This document shows positions 48,162 through 57,813 of a DNA stretch of 64,000 nucleotides, piece by piece. Every line of letters begins with the position of its first letter. Positions within the stretch are counted from its first letter, which is position 1. The position numbers were made by a program, and so were the translations under genes. This stretch comes from Pollutimonas sp. M17. GTDB lineage: Bacteria > Pseudomonadota > Gammaproteobacteria > Burkholderiales > Burkholderiaceae_B. A model generated the notes under the pieces. It was not told the DNA's origin and searched no databases. It was given only the letters and a program-made list of their open reading frames with translations. The stretch is from positions 2,542,001-2,606,000 of the forward strand of contig NZ_CP107548.1 of NCBI RefSeq assembly GCF_025836975.1, read 5' to 3'.

Positions 48162-48437
48162 ATGAGCCGCGCAGTCGAACACAATCTTGCCCAGCAGCGT
48201 TTCGAATGGACCGAAGACGGCGTGCTCAGCGTGCTGGACTATCGGCTTCAGAACGGCGTCATGGCCATTACACATACCGGCGTGCCCGAAGCCGTGGGCG
48301 GCCGCGGCATCGCCGCCGATCTGGCCAAAGCGGCGCTGGATACCGCAAGGGAGCAAGGCTGGGGCGTTCGGCCCCTGTGCTCCTACGTTGCAGCCTACAT
48401 GAAACGCCACCCCGAATACCTGGACCTGGTGGCCTGA
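48162..48437 (+). CDS. YjdJ/NATD-type small GNAT-like acetyltransferase
   Basis: A 91-residue protein of the short acetyltransferase family that lacks most of the full GNAT fold. The signature is clear: ITHTGVPEAVGGRGIAADLAKAAL (about 38-61) is the acetyl-CoA loop, and CSYVAAYMKRHPEYLDLV is the C-terminal tail. The substrate is unknown. The ATG at 48162 is preferred, but a TTG at 48153 closer to AGAGGA is possible. It overlaps nothing and lies upstream of the acnB control region. Confidence 0.82.
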   Translation: MSRAVEHNLAQQRFEWTEDGVLSVLDYRLQNGVMAITHTGVPEAVGGRGIAADLAKAALDTAREQGWGVRPLCSYVAAYMKRHPEYLDLVA

Positions 48438-48520
48438 TCGCCAAAACGGTGGCCTCGTCCGCGGCCACCGAACCGAAAACCGCAGTCTTTTCACCATAAA
48501 GCCACAGTTGCGGTTCTTAT

Positions 48521-48541
48521 GTCTTATATAAGATATAAGAC
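48521..48541. promoter_or_regulatory. Inverted-repeat operator upstream of acnB
   Basis: Arms GTCTTATAT and ATATAAGAC flank AAG, a perfect 9-3-9 inverted repeat. It differs from the mdh/gntR site by a single base and, as there, ends two bases before a -35 hexamer. This points to common control of mdh and acnB, probably by the GntR-family protein. Confidence 0.75.
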
Positions 48542-48543
48542 AT

Positions 48544-48572
48544 TTGCCTCCAGGACGGCTTCCTTCTACAAT
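48544..48572 (+). promoter_or_regulatory. Probable acnB promoter
   Basis: TTGCCT (48544-48549) and TACAAT (48567-48572, five of six to consensus) are 17 bases apart and read toward acnB. Transcription would start near 48579, leaving a leader of about 43 bases. Confidence 0.6.
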
Positions 48573-48621
48573 TGAAGCTATAGAGCCATTCCTACAAACC
48601 TAGACCCAAAGGGCATGCATC

Positions 48622-51207
48622 ATGCTGGAATCTTATCGTCAACACGTTGCCGAACGCGCCGCGTCGGGCATTCCTCCCCTTCCTCTTTCGGCCCAGCAGA
48701 CGGCCGACCTGATTGAGCTGATCAAGGCTCCGCCCGCAGGCGAGGAAGACTTCCTGCTCGAACTGCTCACCCATCGCGTGCCGGCCGGCGTGGACGACGC
48801 CGCCAAAGTCAAGGCGTCCTACCTGGCCGCCATTGCGCTGGGCAAGGAAACCTGTGCCCTGATCGATCGCAAGCGCGCCACCGAACTGCTGGGCACCATG
48901 CTGGGCGGCTACAACATCAGCCCCCTGATCGAACTGCTGGACAATGCGGAATTGGGCGCGGTCGCCGCCGATGCGCTCAAGAATACGCTGCTGGTGTTCG
49001 ACGCTTTCCATGACATCAAGGACAAGGCCGACAAGGGCAATGCCAATGCGCGCGCCATCCTGCAAAGCTGGGCTGACGCCGAGTGGTTCACCAGCCGCCC
49101 CGAAGTGCCCGAAAGCCTGACCCTGACGGTTTTCAAGGTCACCGGCGAAACCAATACCGACGACCTGTCGCCCGCTCCCGATGCCTGGAGCCGCCCCGAC
49201 ATTCCCCTGCATGCCCTGGCCATGCTCAAGAACCCGCGCGATGGCATACAGCCCGATGAGGCCGGCAAGATCGGCCCCATCAAGTTCATCGAAAGCCTGA
49301 AGCAGAAAGGCCACCTGGTCGCCTATGTGGGCGATGTGGTCGGCACGGGTTCCTCGCGCAAGTCCGCCACCAACTCGGTGCTCTGGCATACCGGCGAAGA
49401 CATCCCCTTCGTGCCCAACAAGCGCTTCGGCGGCGTCTGCCTGGGCGGCAAGATCGCCCCCATTTTCTACAACACCATGGAAGATGCCGGCGCGCTGCCC
49501 ATCGAACTGGACGTCTCCAAGATGAATATGGGCGACGTCATCGAACTGCGCCCCTATGAAGGCCGCGCCCTGAAGAATGGCGAAGTCATCTCCGAATTCA
49601 AGGTCAAGTCCGACGTGCTGTTCGACGAAGCGCGCGCCGGCGGCCGCATCCCGCTGATCATCGGCCGCGGCCTGACGGCCAAGGCACGCGAAGCGCTGGG
49701 CCTGGCTCCGTCGACCGTGTTCCGCCTGCCGCAAAACCCGGCCGATTCGGGCAAGGGCTACACCCTGGCCCAGAAGATGGTCGGCCGCGCCTGCGGCCTG
49801 CCCGAAGGCAAGGGCGTGCGCGCCGGCACCTACTGCGAACCCCGCATGACCTCGGTCGGCAGCCAGGACACCACCGGCCCGATGACCCGCGACGAACTCA
49901 AGGACCTGGCCTGCCTGGGCTTCTCGGCCGACCTGGTCATGCAGTCCTTCTGCCACACCGCCGCCTACCCCAAGCCCGTCGACGTCAAGACCCACCACGA
50001 ACTGCCCGCCTTCATCAGCACGCGCGGCGGCGTATCGCTGCGCCCGGGCGACGGCATCATCCACTCGTGGCTGAACCGCATGCTGCTGCCCGACACCGTC
50101 GGCACGGGCGGCGACTCGCACACGCGCTTCCCCATCGGCATCAGCTTCCCGGCCGGCTCCGGCCTGGTGGCTTTCGCGGCCGCCACCGGCGTAATGCCGC
50201 TGGACATGCCTGAATCCGTGCTGGTCCGCTTCAAGGGCACGATGCAGCCCGGCGTCACCCTGCGCGACCTGGTCAGCGCCATCCCGCTCTACGCCATCAA
50301 GCAAGGCTTGCTGACCGTGGCCAAGCAGGGCAAGAAAAACATCTTCTCGGGCCGCATCCTCGAAATCGAAGGCCTGCCCGACCTGAAGGTGGAACAGGCT
50401 TTCGAACTGTCCGACGCCTCGGCCGAGCGTTCGGCCGCCGGCTGCAGCGTGCGCCTGAACAAAGAGCCCATCATCGAGTACATCAACAGCAACATCACCT
50501 TGCTGAAGTGGATGATCGCCAACGGCTACGAAGACGAGCGCACCCTGGGCCGCCGCATCAAGGCCATGGAAGCTTGGCTGGCCAACCCGCAATTGCTCGA
50601 ACCCGACGCCGACGCCGAATACGCGGCGGTCATCGAGATCGACCTGGCCGACATCCATGAGCCCATCGTCGCCTGCCCCAACGATCCGGACGACGTCAAG
50701 ACGCTGTCCGACGTGTCGGGCACCGCCATCGACGAAGTGTTCATCGGCAGCTGCATGACCAACATCGGCCACTTCCGCGCGGCATCCAAGCTGCTGGAAG
50801 GCAAGCGCGACATGCCCTCCAAGCTGTGGGTCGCCCCGCCCACCAAGATGGACCAGAAGCAACTGACCGAGGAAGGCCATTACGGCGTTCTGGGCAGCGC
50901 GGGCGCCCGCATGGAAATGCCCGGCTGCTCGCTGTGCATGGGCAACCAGGCTCAGGTGCGCGAAGGCGCCACGGTCATGTCGACCAGCACCCGCAACTTC
51001 CCGAACCGCCTGGGCAAGAACACCAATGTCTTCCTGGGTTCGGCCGAGCTGGCCGCCGTCTGCTCGCGCCTGGGCCGCATTCCCACGCGCGCCGAATACA
51101 TGGAAGCGATGGGCGTGCTCAGCGAGAACAGCGACGAAATCTACCGCTACATGAATTTCGACCAGATCGAGGATTTCAAGGAAATCGCCGACTCGGTCAG
51201 CGTGTAA
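48622..51207 (+). CDS. acnB: Aconitate hydratase B (also hydrates 2-methylaconitate)
   Basis: An 861-residue AcnB. The N-terminal HEAT-like domain (about 1-160) is specific to this class. The [4Fe-4S] ligands are Cys711, Cys769 and Cys772, almost the same numbers as in E. coli AcnB (710, 769, 772). It converts citrate to isocitrate and, in many bacteria, 2-methyl-cis-aconitate to 2-methylisocitrate, so it links the TCA and methylcitrate pathways encoded here. It is preceded by the shared operator and followed by a very strong terminator. Confidence 0.96.
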   Translation: MLESYRQHVAERAASGIPPLPLSAQQTADLIELIKAPPAGEEDFLLELLTHRVPAGVDDAAKVKASYLAAIALGKETCALIDRKRATELLGTMLGGYNISPLIELLDNAELGAVAADALKNTLLVFDAFHDIKDKADKGNANARAILQSWADAEWFTSRPEVPESLTLTVFKVTGETNTDDLSPAPDAWSRPDIPLHALAMLKNPRDGIQPDEAGKIGPIKFIESLKQKGHLVAYVGDVVGTGSSRKSATNSVLWHTGEDIPFVPNKRFGGVCLGGKIAPIFYNTMEDAGALPIELDVSKMNMGDVIELRPYEGRALKNGEVISEFKVKSDVLFDEARAGGRIPLIIGRGLTAKAREALGLAPSTVFRLPQNPADSGKGYTLAQKMVGRACGLPEGKGVRAGTYCEPRMTSVGSQDTTGPMTRDELKDLACLGFSADLVMQSFCHTAAYPKPVDVKTHHELPAFISTRGGVSLRPGDGIIHSWLNRMLLPDTVGTGGDSHTRFPIGISFPAGSGLVAFAAATGVMPLDMPESVLVRFKGTMQPGVTLRDLVSAIPLYAIKQGLLTVAKQGKKNIFSGRILEIEGLPDLKVEQAFELSDASAERSAAGCSVRLNKEPIIEYINSNITLLKWMIANGYEDERTLGRRIKAMEAWLANPQLLEPDADAEYAAVIEIDLADIHEPIVACPNDPDDVKTLSDVSGTAIDEVFIGSCMTNIGHFRAASKLLEGKRDMPSKLWVAPPTKMDQKQLTEEGHYGVLGSAGARMEMPGCSLCMGNQAQVREGATVMSTSTRNFPNRLGKNTNVFLGSAELAAVCSRLGRIPTRAEYMEAMGVLSENSDEIYRYMNFDQIEDFKEIADSVSV

Positions 51208-51226
51208 GCGGGCATCCGCCGCAAGC

Positions 51227-51270
51227 AGTACAGGCCCCCGGCGCGATGTGCCGGGGGCCTGTACTTTTTT
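51227..51270 (+). terminator. Strong Rho-independent terminator after acnB
   Basis: A perfect 16-base stem (51227-51242 with 51250-51265) with a seven-base loop is followed by a run of T residues to 51270. It separates acnB from acnA. Confidence 0.92.
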
Positions 51271-51340
51271 GGAGTACCCAAAACTTCCCGAATCGGGCCT
51301 AAAATACTGGACAGCCCCCTTAACCCATCCTGGAGCTCTT

Positions 51341-54043
51341 ATGTCGCACAACACGTTCAACAGTTTGCAGAAGTTCAAGGTCGGGCGGAAATCAGCCCAG
51401 TTCTATTCGCTGCCGGCGCTGGGCCAGGCATTGGGCATCGACATCCAGCGCCTGCCGGTATCGATCCGCATCGTTCTCGAATCCGTGCTGCGCAACTGCG
51501 ACGGCAAGAAGATCACCGAAAAACACGTCAAGGACCTGGCCGGCTGGAAACCGCGCGCCAAGCGCAACACCGAGATCCCCTTCGTCGTCGCGCGCGTGGT
51601 GCTGCAGGACTTCACCGGCGTGCCGTTGCTGGCCGATATCGCCGCCATGCGTTCCGTCGCGGCCAAGATGGGCAAGGATCCCAAGCGCATCGAGCCCATG
51701 GTTCCCGTGGATCTGGTCGTCGACCACTCGGTCATGATCGACTATTTCGGCACCAAGGACGCCCTGGACCTGAACATGAAGCTGGAGTTCAAGCGCAATC
51801 AGGAACGCTACCAGTTCATGAAATGGGGCATGCAGGCTTTCGATACCTTCGGCGTCGTGCCTCCGGGCTTCGGCATCGTCCACCAGGTCAACCTGGAGCA
51901 CCTGGCGCGCGGCGTGCATTACGACGCCCAGAATAACGTCTACTACCCCGACACTCTGGTCGGCACCGACAGCCACACCACCATGATCAACGGCATCGGT
52001 GTGGTCGGCTGGGGCGTGGGCGGCATCGAGGCCGAAGCGGGCATGCTGGGTCAGCCGGTGTACATCCTCACGCCGGACGTCGTCGGCGTCGAACTCACCG
52101 GCGAACTGCGCGGCGGCGTCACCGCCACCGACCTGGTCCTGACCATCACCGAATTGCTGCGCAAGCAGAAGGTCGTCGGCAAGTTCGTGGAGTTCTGCGG
52201 CCCCGGCACATCCAGCCTGTCGGTCACCGACCGGGCCACCATCGGCAACATGGCGCCCGAATACGGCGCCACCATGGGCTTCTTCCCGGTCGACGACCGC
52301 ACCATCGAATACTTCAAGGGCACTGGCCGCAGCCAGGACGAGATCGAGGCGCTGAAGGCCTACTTCAAGGCCCAGGGCATGTATGGCGTGCCCGCCGCCC
52401 AGGACATCGGCTATACGCAGCTGGTCAAGCTCGACCTGTCCACCGTCACCCCCTCGCTGGCCGGGCCCAAGCGGCCCCAGGACCGCATCGAGCTGGGCGA
52501 CGTCAAGAACACCTATACCCGGCTGTACTCCGAGCAATCGGCGGCCGGCTTCAACCAGCCGCCCGAGAAAATGCATCAGGTCTTCACGACCAGCGCGGGC
52601 ACCCAGGTCAAGAATGGCGACATCCTCATCGCCGCCATCACGTCCTGCACCAACACCTCCAACCCCAGCGTGCTGCTGGCGGCCGGCCTCATGGCCAAGA
52701 AGGCCGTGGAAGCCGGCCTGACCGTGCCCAAGCACATCAAGACCTCGCTGGCCCCCGGCTCGCGCGTGGTCACCGACTACCTGACCAAGACCGGCCTGCT
52801 GCCCTATCTGGAACAGCTGGGCTTCGACGTGGCCGCCTACGGCTGTACGACATGCATAGGCAACGCCGGCGACCTTACGCCCGACCTGAACGAAGCCATC
52901 CTTCAGAACGGCCTGGTCTGCTCGGCCGTGCTCTCGGGCAACCGCAACTTCGAGGCGCGCATCCATCCCAACATCAAGGCCAACTTCCTGGCTTCGCCGC
53001 CGCTGGTCGTGGCCTATGCGCTGGCCGGCACGGTGCTGCGCGACCTCATGACCGAACCCGTCGGCACCGGCAAGAACGGCGACGTATGGCTGGGCGACAT
53101 CTGGCCCACCAACGCCGAAGTCCAGGCCTTGATGGGCCAGGCGCTGGATCCCGCCGTCTTCCGCAGCAACTACGCCGAGATCCGATCCAACCCGGGCAAG
53201 CTGTGGGAAAACATCTCGGGGGTGCAGGGCGAGGTCTACAACTGGCCGCAGTCCACCTACATTGCCGAGCCGCCCTTCTTCGAAGGATTCGAAATGCGGC
53301 CGGCCGCCATGCCCGTCGTGAAGAATGCGCGCGCCCTGGCGGTGTTCGGCGATTCCGTCACCACCGACCATATCTCACCGGCCGGCTCCATCAAGGAAAC
53401 GTCGCCCGCCGGCGAGTGGCTCAAGGCGCACGGCGTCATGAAGCAGGATTTCAACAGCTACGGCTCGCGCCGGGGCAATCACGAGATCATGATGCGCGGC
53501 ACCTTCGCCAACGTGCGCATCAAGAACCTGATGATTCCGGCGCTGCCCGACGGCAGCCGCTACGAAGGCGGCGAGACCCTGTACCAGCCCGGCGGCGAAC
53601 GCCTGTCCATTTACGACGCGGCCATGAAGTACGTGGCGGCCCAGGTACCCACCGTGGTGTTCGCCGGCGAAGAATACGGCACCGGCTCCTCGCGCGACTG
53701 GGCGGCCAAAGGCACGCAACTCCTGGGCGTCAAGGCCGTGGTGGCCCGCAGCTTCGAACGCATCCACCGCAGCAACCTGGTCGGCATGGGCGTCCTGCCG
53801 CTGCAGTTCAAGGGCGGCGACAGCGTGGAGTCGCTGGGCATCACCGGCGAGGAAACCTATGACATCTCCGGCATCGAGGCCAGCATCCGTCCGCAACAGG
53901 ACGTCACGCTGACCATCCATCGCAAGGACGGCAGCAGGCAAGACGTCTCCATGCTGCTGCGCATCGATACGGCGACCGAGGTCGACTACTATCTGCACGG
54001 CGGCATCCTGCCCTACGTCCTGCGCGAACTGCTGGCTGCCTGA
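51341..54043 (+). CDS. acnA: Aconitate hydratase A
   Basis: A 900-residue AcnA/IRP-type aconitase. The cluster ligands are Cys436 (SCTNTSNP), Cys502 and Cys505 ([10 protein letters not shown]). [21 protein letters not shown] and [15 protein letters not shown] are intact. AcnA is usually the stress- and stationary-phase aconitase, more stable to oxidants than AcnB. The ATG at 51341 follows TGGAGC; the open frame upstream runs through the acnB terminator and is not coding. It is the third aconitase-superfamily gene in the window. Confidence 0.95.
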   Translation: MSHNTFNSLQKFKVGRKSAQFYSLPALGQALGIDIQRLPVSIRIVLESVLRNCDGKKITEKHVKDLAGWKPRAKRNTEIPFVVARVVLQDFTGVPLLADIAAMRSVAAKMGKDPKRIEPMVPVDLVVDHSVMIDYFGTKDALDLNMKLEFKRNQERYQFMKWGMQAFDTFGVVPPGFGIVHQVNLEHLARGVHYDAQNNVYYPDTLVGTDSHTTMINGIGVVGWGVGGIEAEAGMLGQPVYILTPDVVGVELTGELRGGVTATDLVLTITELLRKQKVVGKFVEFCGPGTSSLSVTDRATIGNMAPEYGATMGFFPVDDRTIEYFKGTGRSQDEIEALKAYFKAQGMYGVPAAQDIGYTQLVKLDLSTVTPSLAGPKRPQDRIELGDVKNTYTRLYSEQSAAGFNQPPEKMHQVFTTSAGTQVKNGDILIAAITSCTNTSNPSVLLAAGLMAKKAVEAGLTVPKHIKTSLAPGSRVVTDYLTKTGLLPYLEQLGFDVAAYGCTTCIGNAGDLTPDLNEAILQNGLVCSAVLSGNRNFEARIHPNIKANFLASPPLVVAYALAGTVLRDLMTEPVGTGKNGDVWLGDIWPTNAEVQALMGQALDPAVFRSNYAEIRSNPGKLWENISGVQGEVYNWPQSTYIAEPPFFEGFEMRPAAMPVVKNARALAVFGDSVTTDHISPAGSIKETSPAGEWLKAHGVMKQDFNSYGSRRGNHEIMMRGTFANVRIKNLMIPALPDGSRYEGGETLYQPGGERLSIYDAAMKYVAAQVPTVVFAGEEYGTGSSRDWAAKGTQLLGVKAVVARSFERIHRSNLVGMGVLPLQFKGGDSVESLGITGEETYDISGIEASIRPQQDVTLTIHRKDGSRQDVSMLLRIDTATEVDYYLHGGILPYVLRELLAA

Positions 54044-54069
54044 CCCGCCCGCCTTCGCGGTTTTCCCGG

Positions 54070-54106
54070 AATCCCTGGCGCGCCCGGCGCGCCGGGGATT
54101 TCCTTT
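54070..54106 (+). terminator. Terminator after acnA
   Basis: AATCCCTGGCGCGCC (54070-54084) can pair along its full 15 bases with 54086-54100, with one T-G pair; the tip must open into a small loop. It is followed by TCCTTT. Confidence 0.75.
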
Positions 54107-54172
54107 ACGCACGGCCCGCCCGCCGGGACAGGGACGGCGTTACACTAGACACTTACCCTATCCGCTTTCCTT

Positions 54173-55384
54173 ATGCCTCGTATGTCCGTTACCTCGCCCT
54201 CCCGCCTGAGCCGAGATGCCCAGCGCCTCCTTAGCCTTACCGAGGCCCTCGCCCGCTCCGGAAGCCGGCTCGAGGACGTTTACTGGGAAAATCTGCTGGG
54301 CGGCCAGCTGAACAAGCTGCTGCTGGGTAAAAAGAACAAGACCGTGGAAACCACGCTCGACTATCTGCTTGCCAGCGACATCAACGCCTATGAAATCCTG
54401 GTCGAACAGGCCGAGACCCTGTCCGAATCCGCCACACTCGCCCTGGATGGCGACGAGTATGATGCCCTGCTGTTCTCCGCGCCCATCGTCGCCTGGACCC
54501 GCTACCAGCTGCCGGAAGGCGAGCTTGCGCGGGAGCAGGCCGATGCCCTGGCGGACCGACTGCAAACCCATATCGCGGCCCCGGGCGCCCGTCTCGCCCT
54601 CATTCCGCGCCTGGTCAACTTCGACCAGATGCCCCAGTCTTTCCAGGAAACCCGCGGCTGGACGCAGCGCCTGGCCCAGCAGGCCCTGGGCCTGTCCAGC
54701 GAGCCCTGCGCGCTGGGGCGCCCCTCCGACGCCGAAGGCATGCTGGCGGACGCCCGTTTCGTGGTGGGCGTGATCGCGGTCCCCCGGGGGCAGGCCCTGT
54801 TCCGCTGGCAGGTGCGCCAGGAAGACGACAGCTTCCCGTCGCGGCAGCAGTGCCACGATGACTGGGCCGCCGCCTGCGCGGACATCCTGGCCGCCCTGTT
54901 CACGGGCTGCCATGTCGAATACCTGCAGGCCGACGCCTATTACGTCAACAGCCGCGAAGCCGACCGCCGCATACGCCCCCTGGCCTTGAAGGCGGCCGTA
55001 ACCTGGCTGCAGACCGCCGCGCATCTGCCCGGCGGCGAACTGCGGGCGGTCATCGCCGGCTGCGGCGAATCCAGCATCGAGGAATACCGCATCGGCTTTT
55101 CCACCCGGGTGAGCAACGAAGTGGTCTACGGCTGCATATGGCCCGTGCTGAGCAAGGAAGAGGCCTTGGCCGACGGCATGGAAGCGGGTCACATCGACGT
55201 GCCCGACGAAGTCGCCGCGCTGCTCAAGGAAATGGGCGTCACCGACGTGCGCCGCCTGCCCGGCATCTACCCGGTGGAGTTCTGCGACGATTGTGGGGCG
55301 CCGCATTTTCCCAACCCCCTGGGCGAGATGCTGCACCCCGAACTTCCCGAAGAGACCGATCTCAGCCCGCTTCATTTTCACTGA
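54173..55384 (+). CDS. DUF2863 family protein
   Basis: A 403-residue protein of a family I associate with Burkholderiales (DUF2863). There is no signal peptide or membrane segment. Visible segments include LEDVYWENLLGGQLNKLLLGKKNKTVETTLDYLL (about 33-66), a cysteine-containing QCHDDWAAACADILAALFTGCHVEYLQADAYY region (about 223-254), and the C-terminal CDDCGAPHFPNPLGEMLHPELPEE, whose CxxC-like pair may bind metal. The function is unknown. It abuts earP (stop and start adjoin at 55384/55385), so it is probably co-transcribed with earP and efp. Confidence 0.8.
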   Translation: MPRMSVTSPSRLSRDAQRLLSLTEALARSGSRLEDVYWENLLGGQLNKLLLGKKNKTVETTLDYLLASDINAYEILVEQAETLSESATLALDGDEYDALLFSAPIVAWTRYQLPEGELAREQADALADRLQTHIAAPGARLALIPRLVNFDQMPQSFQETRGWTQRLAQQALGLSSEPCALGRPSDAEGMLADARFVVGVIAVPRGQALFRWQVRQEDDSFPSRQQCHDDWAAACADILAALFTGCHVEYLQADAYYVNSREADRRIRPLALKAAVTWLQTAAHLPGGELRAVIAGCGESSIEEYRIGFSTRVSNEVVYGCIWPVLSKEEALADGMEAGHIDVPDEVAALLKEMGVTDVRRLPGIYPVEFCDDCGAPHFPNPLGEMLHPELPEETDLSPLHFH

Positions 55385-56500
55385 ATGGCGGGACTCTCCT
55401 TCGATATTTTCTGCCGTGTCGTCGACAATTTCGGCGACATCGGCGTGTGCTGGCGCCTGTCCAGGCAACTGGCGGCTCCGCCGTCACACAACCGCGTGCG
55501 CCTGTGGGTGGACGACTTGCGCAGCTTCGCCCGGATTGAGTCCGGTGTCGATCCTCAGGCCGGCCAACAGACGGTCAAAGGCGTGACCATCGTGCATTGG
55601 ACCGGGCAACCGCCTGCGCTCAAGCCCCTGGATGTGGTGATCGAGGCCTTCGCCTGCGATCCGCCCGCCGACTTCATCGAGCGTATGGCCCGGCGGGACA
55701 GCCTGTGGATCAACCTGGAATACCTCAGCGCCGAAGCGTGGGTCGAATCCTGCCATGCCCTGCCCTCGATACAGCCCAGCGGCCTGCGCAAAGCGTTTTT
55801 CTTTCCAGGTTTCACGAAGGGAACGGGGGGACTGCTGCGCGAGCCCGGCTTGCTCGCCCAAAGGGATGCCTGGCGGGCCGATGCCACACTGCGTGAAGAG
55901 CTGCTGCGCCGGGTCGGCCTGCCTGAAGCACAGATAAGCCGCTTGCGGCGGGGTGCCCGCCAGGTCCTCTTGTTCAGCTATCCCGATGCGCCCGCCCGGG
56001 CGCTGGTGCAAACACTGCAAGGACAAGCCCCGGGCGCGGTCGTCCTGGTGCCGGCCGGCGTCTGCCCGGCCCTTCCCCGCGGGCAGCATGGCGCCGTCCA
56101 CGTGCACGAGATGCCTTTCATCGACCAGGACGGCTTCGACCGCCTGCTGTGGAGCAGCGATCTGAATTGCGTGCGGGGCGAGGATTCCCTGGTCCGGGCG
56201 CTGTGGGCCGGCAAGCCGCTGCTCTGGCAGATCTACCCCCAGGAAGACGATGCGCACATGGTCAAGCTTCAGGCCTGGCTGGCCCTCTCGCCCTTCGGGC
56301 CGGAAATCAGGCAACTGATGGCGGACTGGAATACCGGCAACACGCCGGCCTGCCTTGACGTGCTGAGCCAGGTGTTGCAGCCGGCCGGCTGGGCGGAGTG
56401 GCGGGCCGCCGCCGCGGGCTGGAGCGAGCGACTGGCCCGTCAAACGGATTTGGCCTGCTCGCTGGCGGGGTTTTGCACGCGCCAGCAGCGAAAGAGTTAA
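55385..56500 (+). CDS. earP: EarP, EF-P arginine rhamnosyltransferase
   Basis: A 371-residue GT-B glycosyltransferase (GT104) that moves rhamnose from TDP-rhamnose to Arg32 of EF-P. The catalytic aspartates are in the N-terminal FCRVVDNFGDIGVCWRLS (Asp14 and Asp18). The C-terminal NCVRGEDSLVRALWAGKP (Glu266, Asp267) holds the conserved nucleotide-sugar contacts, and QIYPQEDDAH is also typical. It directly precedes efp, the standard arrangement for this system. Confidence 0.94.
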   Translation: MAGLSFDIFCRVVDNFGDIGVCWRLSRQLAAPPSHNRVRLWVDDLRSFARIESGVDPQAGQQTVKGVTIVHWTGQPPALKPLDVVIEAFACDPPADFIERMARRDSLWINLEYLSAEAWVESCHALPSIQPSGLRKAFFFPGFTKGTGGLLREPGLLAQRDAWRADATLREELLRRVGLPEAQISRLRRGARQVLLFSYPDAPARALVQTLQGQAPGAVVLVPAGVCPALPRGQHGAVHVHEMPFIDQDGFDRLLWSSDLNCVRGEDSLVRALWAGKPLLWQIYPQEDDAHMVKLQAWLALSPFGPEIRQLMADWNTGNTPACLDVLSQVLQPAGWAEWRAAAAGWSERLARQTDLACSLAGFCTRQQRKS

Positions 56501-56580
56501 AATACCAGGTTTTGTGAGTCATGCTCCGGCCCGGCAGTGCATCTGGCGGAGCAATCAAACCCCCGGAGTTTCTTAAAACT

Positions 56581-57138
56581 ATGAAAACCGCACAAGAATT
56601 GCGCGTTGGCAATGTCGTCATGGTCGGCAGCGACCCCCTCGTCGTCCAGAAGGCCGAATACAACAAATCGGGCCGCAACTCGGCCGTCGTCAAACTGAAA
56701 TTCAAGAACCTGCTGACCGGCTCGGGCAGCGAGTCGGTCTACAAGGCCGACGAAAAATTCGAAGTGGTCGTGCTCGAGAACAAGGAATGCACCTATTCCT
56801 ACTACGCCGATCCCATGTACGTCTTTATGGACGGGGAATACAACCAGTACGAAGTCGAAGCCGAAAGCATGGGCGACGCGCTGAACTACCTGGAAGAAGG
56901 CATGCAGGTCGAAGTCGTGTTCTACGACGGCCGCGCCATCTCGGTGTCCCTGCCCACCATCGTCGTACGCGAAATCACCTACACCGAACCGGCCGTCAAG
57001 GGCGATACCTCGGGCAAAGTGCTCAAGCCCGCCAAAACCAATACCGGCATGGAAGTGGCTGTTCCGCTGTTCTGCAACATCGGCGACAAGATCGAAATCG
57101 ACACCCGCACGGGCGAATACCGCAGCCGCGTGATGTAA
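56581..57138 (+). CDS. efp: Translation elongation factor P (Arg32 type)
   Basis: A 185-residue EF-P that relieves ribosome stalling at polyproline. The tip of the first domain reads [11 protein letters not shown], with arginine at position 32, the residue rhamnosylated by EarP, instead of the lysine modified by EpmA. Three OB-like domains are complete, ending [19 protein letters not shown]. The ATG at 56581 gives the family N-terminus; the upstream frame is not conserved. It follows earP after 80 bases. Confidence 0.96.
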   Translation: MKTAQELRVGNVVMVGSDPLVVQKAEYNKSGRNSAVVKLKFKNLLTGSGSESVYKADEKFEVVVLENKECTYSYYADPMYVFMDGEYNQYEVEAESMGDALNYLEEGMQVEVVFYDGRAISVSLPTIVVREITYTEPAVKGDTSGKVLKPAKTNTGMEVAVPLFCNIGDKIEIDTRTGEYRSRVM

Positions 57139-57153
57139 CTTGCGGTTCTGAAT

Positions 57154-57178
57154 CAATCGTGAACCGGGTTCACGATTG
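57154..57178 (+). terminator. Near-perfect palindrome after efp
   Basis: CAATCGTGAACC and GGTTCACGATTG flank a single G, so the 25 bases form an almost perfect palindrome 15 bases past the efp stop. No T-run follows. It may stabilise the transcript end, act as a weak terminator, or be a protein-binding site. Confidence 0.45.
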
Positions 57179-57242
57179 GTCTGGAAACGGAAGGACTGCG
57201 CCGACGCAGCAAGCGGCCTTGCGCCGCCTGTTGCCGCCCCGC

Positions 57243-57731
57243 CTACTGCAGGCGGTCGTCATCAAGAAAATCGGGTATGGGCATAACGGCAATGCCTTCC
57301 CGCATCAATTCCTCGCGTTCCTCGGGCGTGGCGGTTCCGCGTATGGCCCGCTCCTGCGTCTCGCCCTCGTGCATCAGGCGCGCTTCATGGGCGAAACGGT
57401 CTCCGACGTTCTCAGTATCGCGCACGATGCCGCGTATGTGGCGCAGGATTTCAGCCTGGAGCCGCGCAAGCTGTTCGGTGGCGGGCGCGGCCACGGCCGC
57501 GGCGCCCGGCTTGCCGTCCGGCGAGGGCCCGGCCGCCGGCCCGGCGGGATTGCGTATATGGCTGACATTCAGCCTGGGGGCGGACAGCTTCTTGCTGACG
57601 CGATCGCTGTTGCAGACCGGACAACTCAACAAGCCGCGCTCCTGCTGGGTTTCATAGCTGCCGTCGGAACCGAACCAGCCTTCGAAGACGTGGCCCTGTT
57701 CGCATTGAAGGTCGAAAACTTTTAATGACAT
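57243..57731 (-). CDS. DUF1178 family protein
   Basis: A 162-residue protein of the DUF1178 family. The N-terminal VFDLQCEQGHVFEGWF and SCPVCNSDRVSKKLSAP form a small zinc-ribbon-like unit, with cysteines in C..CxxC spacing. A Gly/Ala/Pro-rich linker (about 60-85) leads to a helical tail (RHIRGIVRDTENVGDRFAHEAR and EEREELMREGIAVMPIPDFL). The function is unknown. The ATG at 57731 gives the usual MSLKVFDL start; an ATG at 57740 is possible. It is convergent with efp. Confidence 0.8.
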   Translation of the reverse strand: MSLKVFDLQCEQGHVFEGWFGSDGSYETQQERGLLSCPVCNSDRVSKKLSAPRLNVSHIRNPAGPAAGPSPDGKPGAAAVAAPATEQLARLQAEILRHIRGIVRDTENVGDRFAHEARLMHEGETQERAIRGTATPEEREELMREGIAVMPIPDFLDDDRLQ

Positions 57732-57813
57732 AACACCCATATGCGGGCGTCGAGCCCGAATTCAAGCCGCCTGCAAGTAAAAACAGGGCCGCAGCGGATC
57801 ACTGCAGGACGCC

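Noticed and set aside
48592-51378. 928-codon minus-strand open frame antisense to acnB
   Set aside because: acnB is intact with all cluster cysteines; this frame also runs through the acnB terminator.
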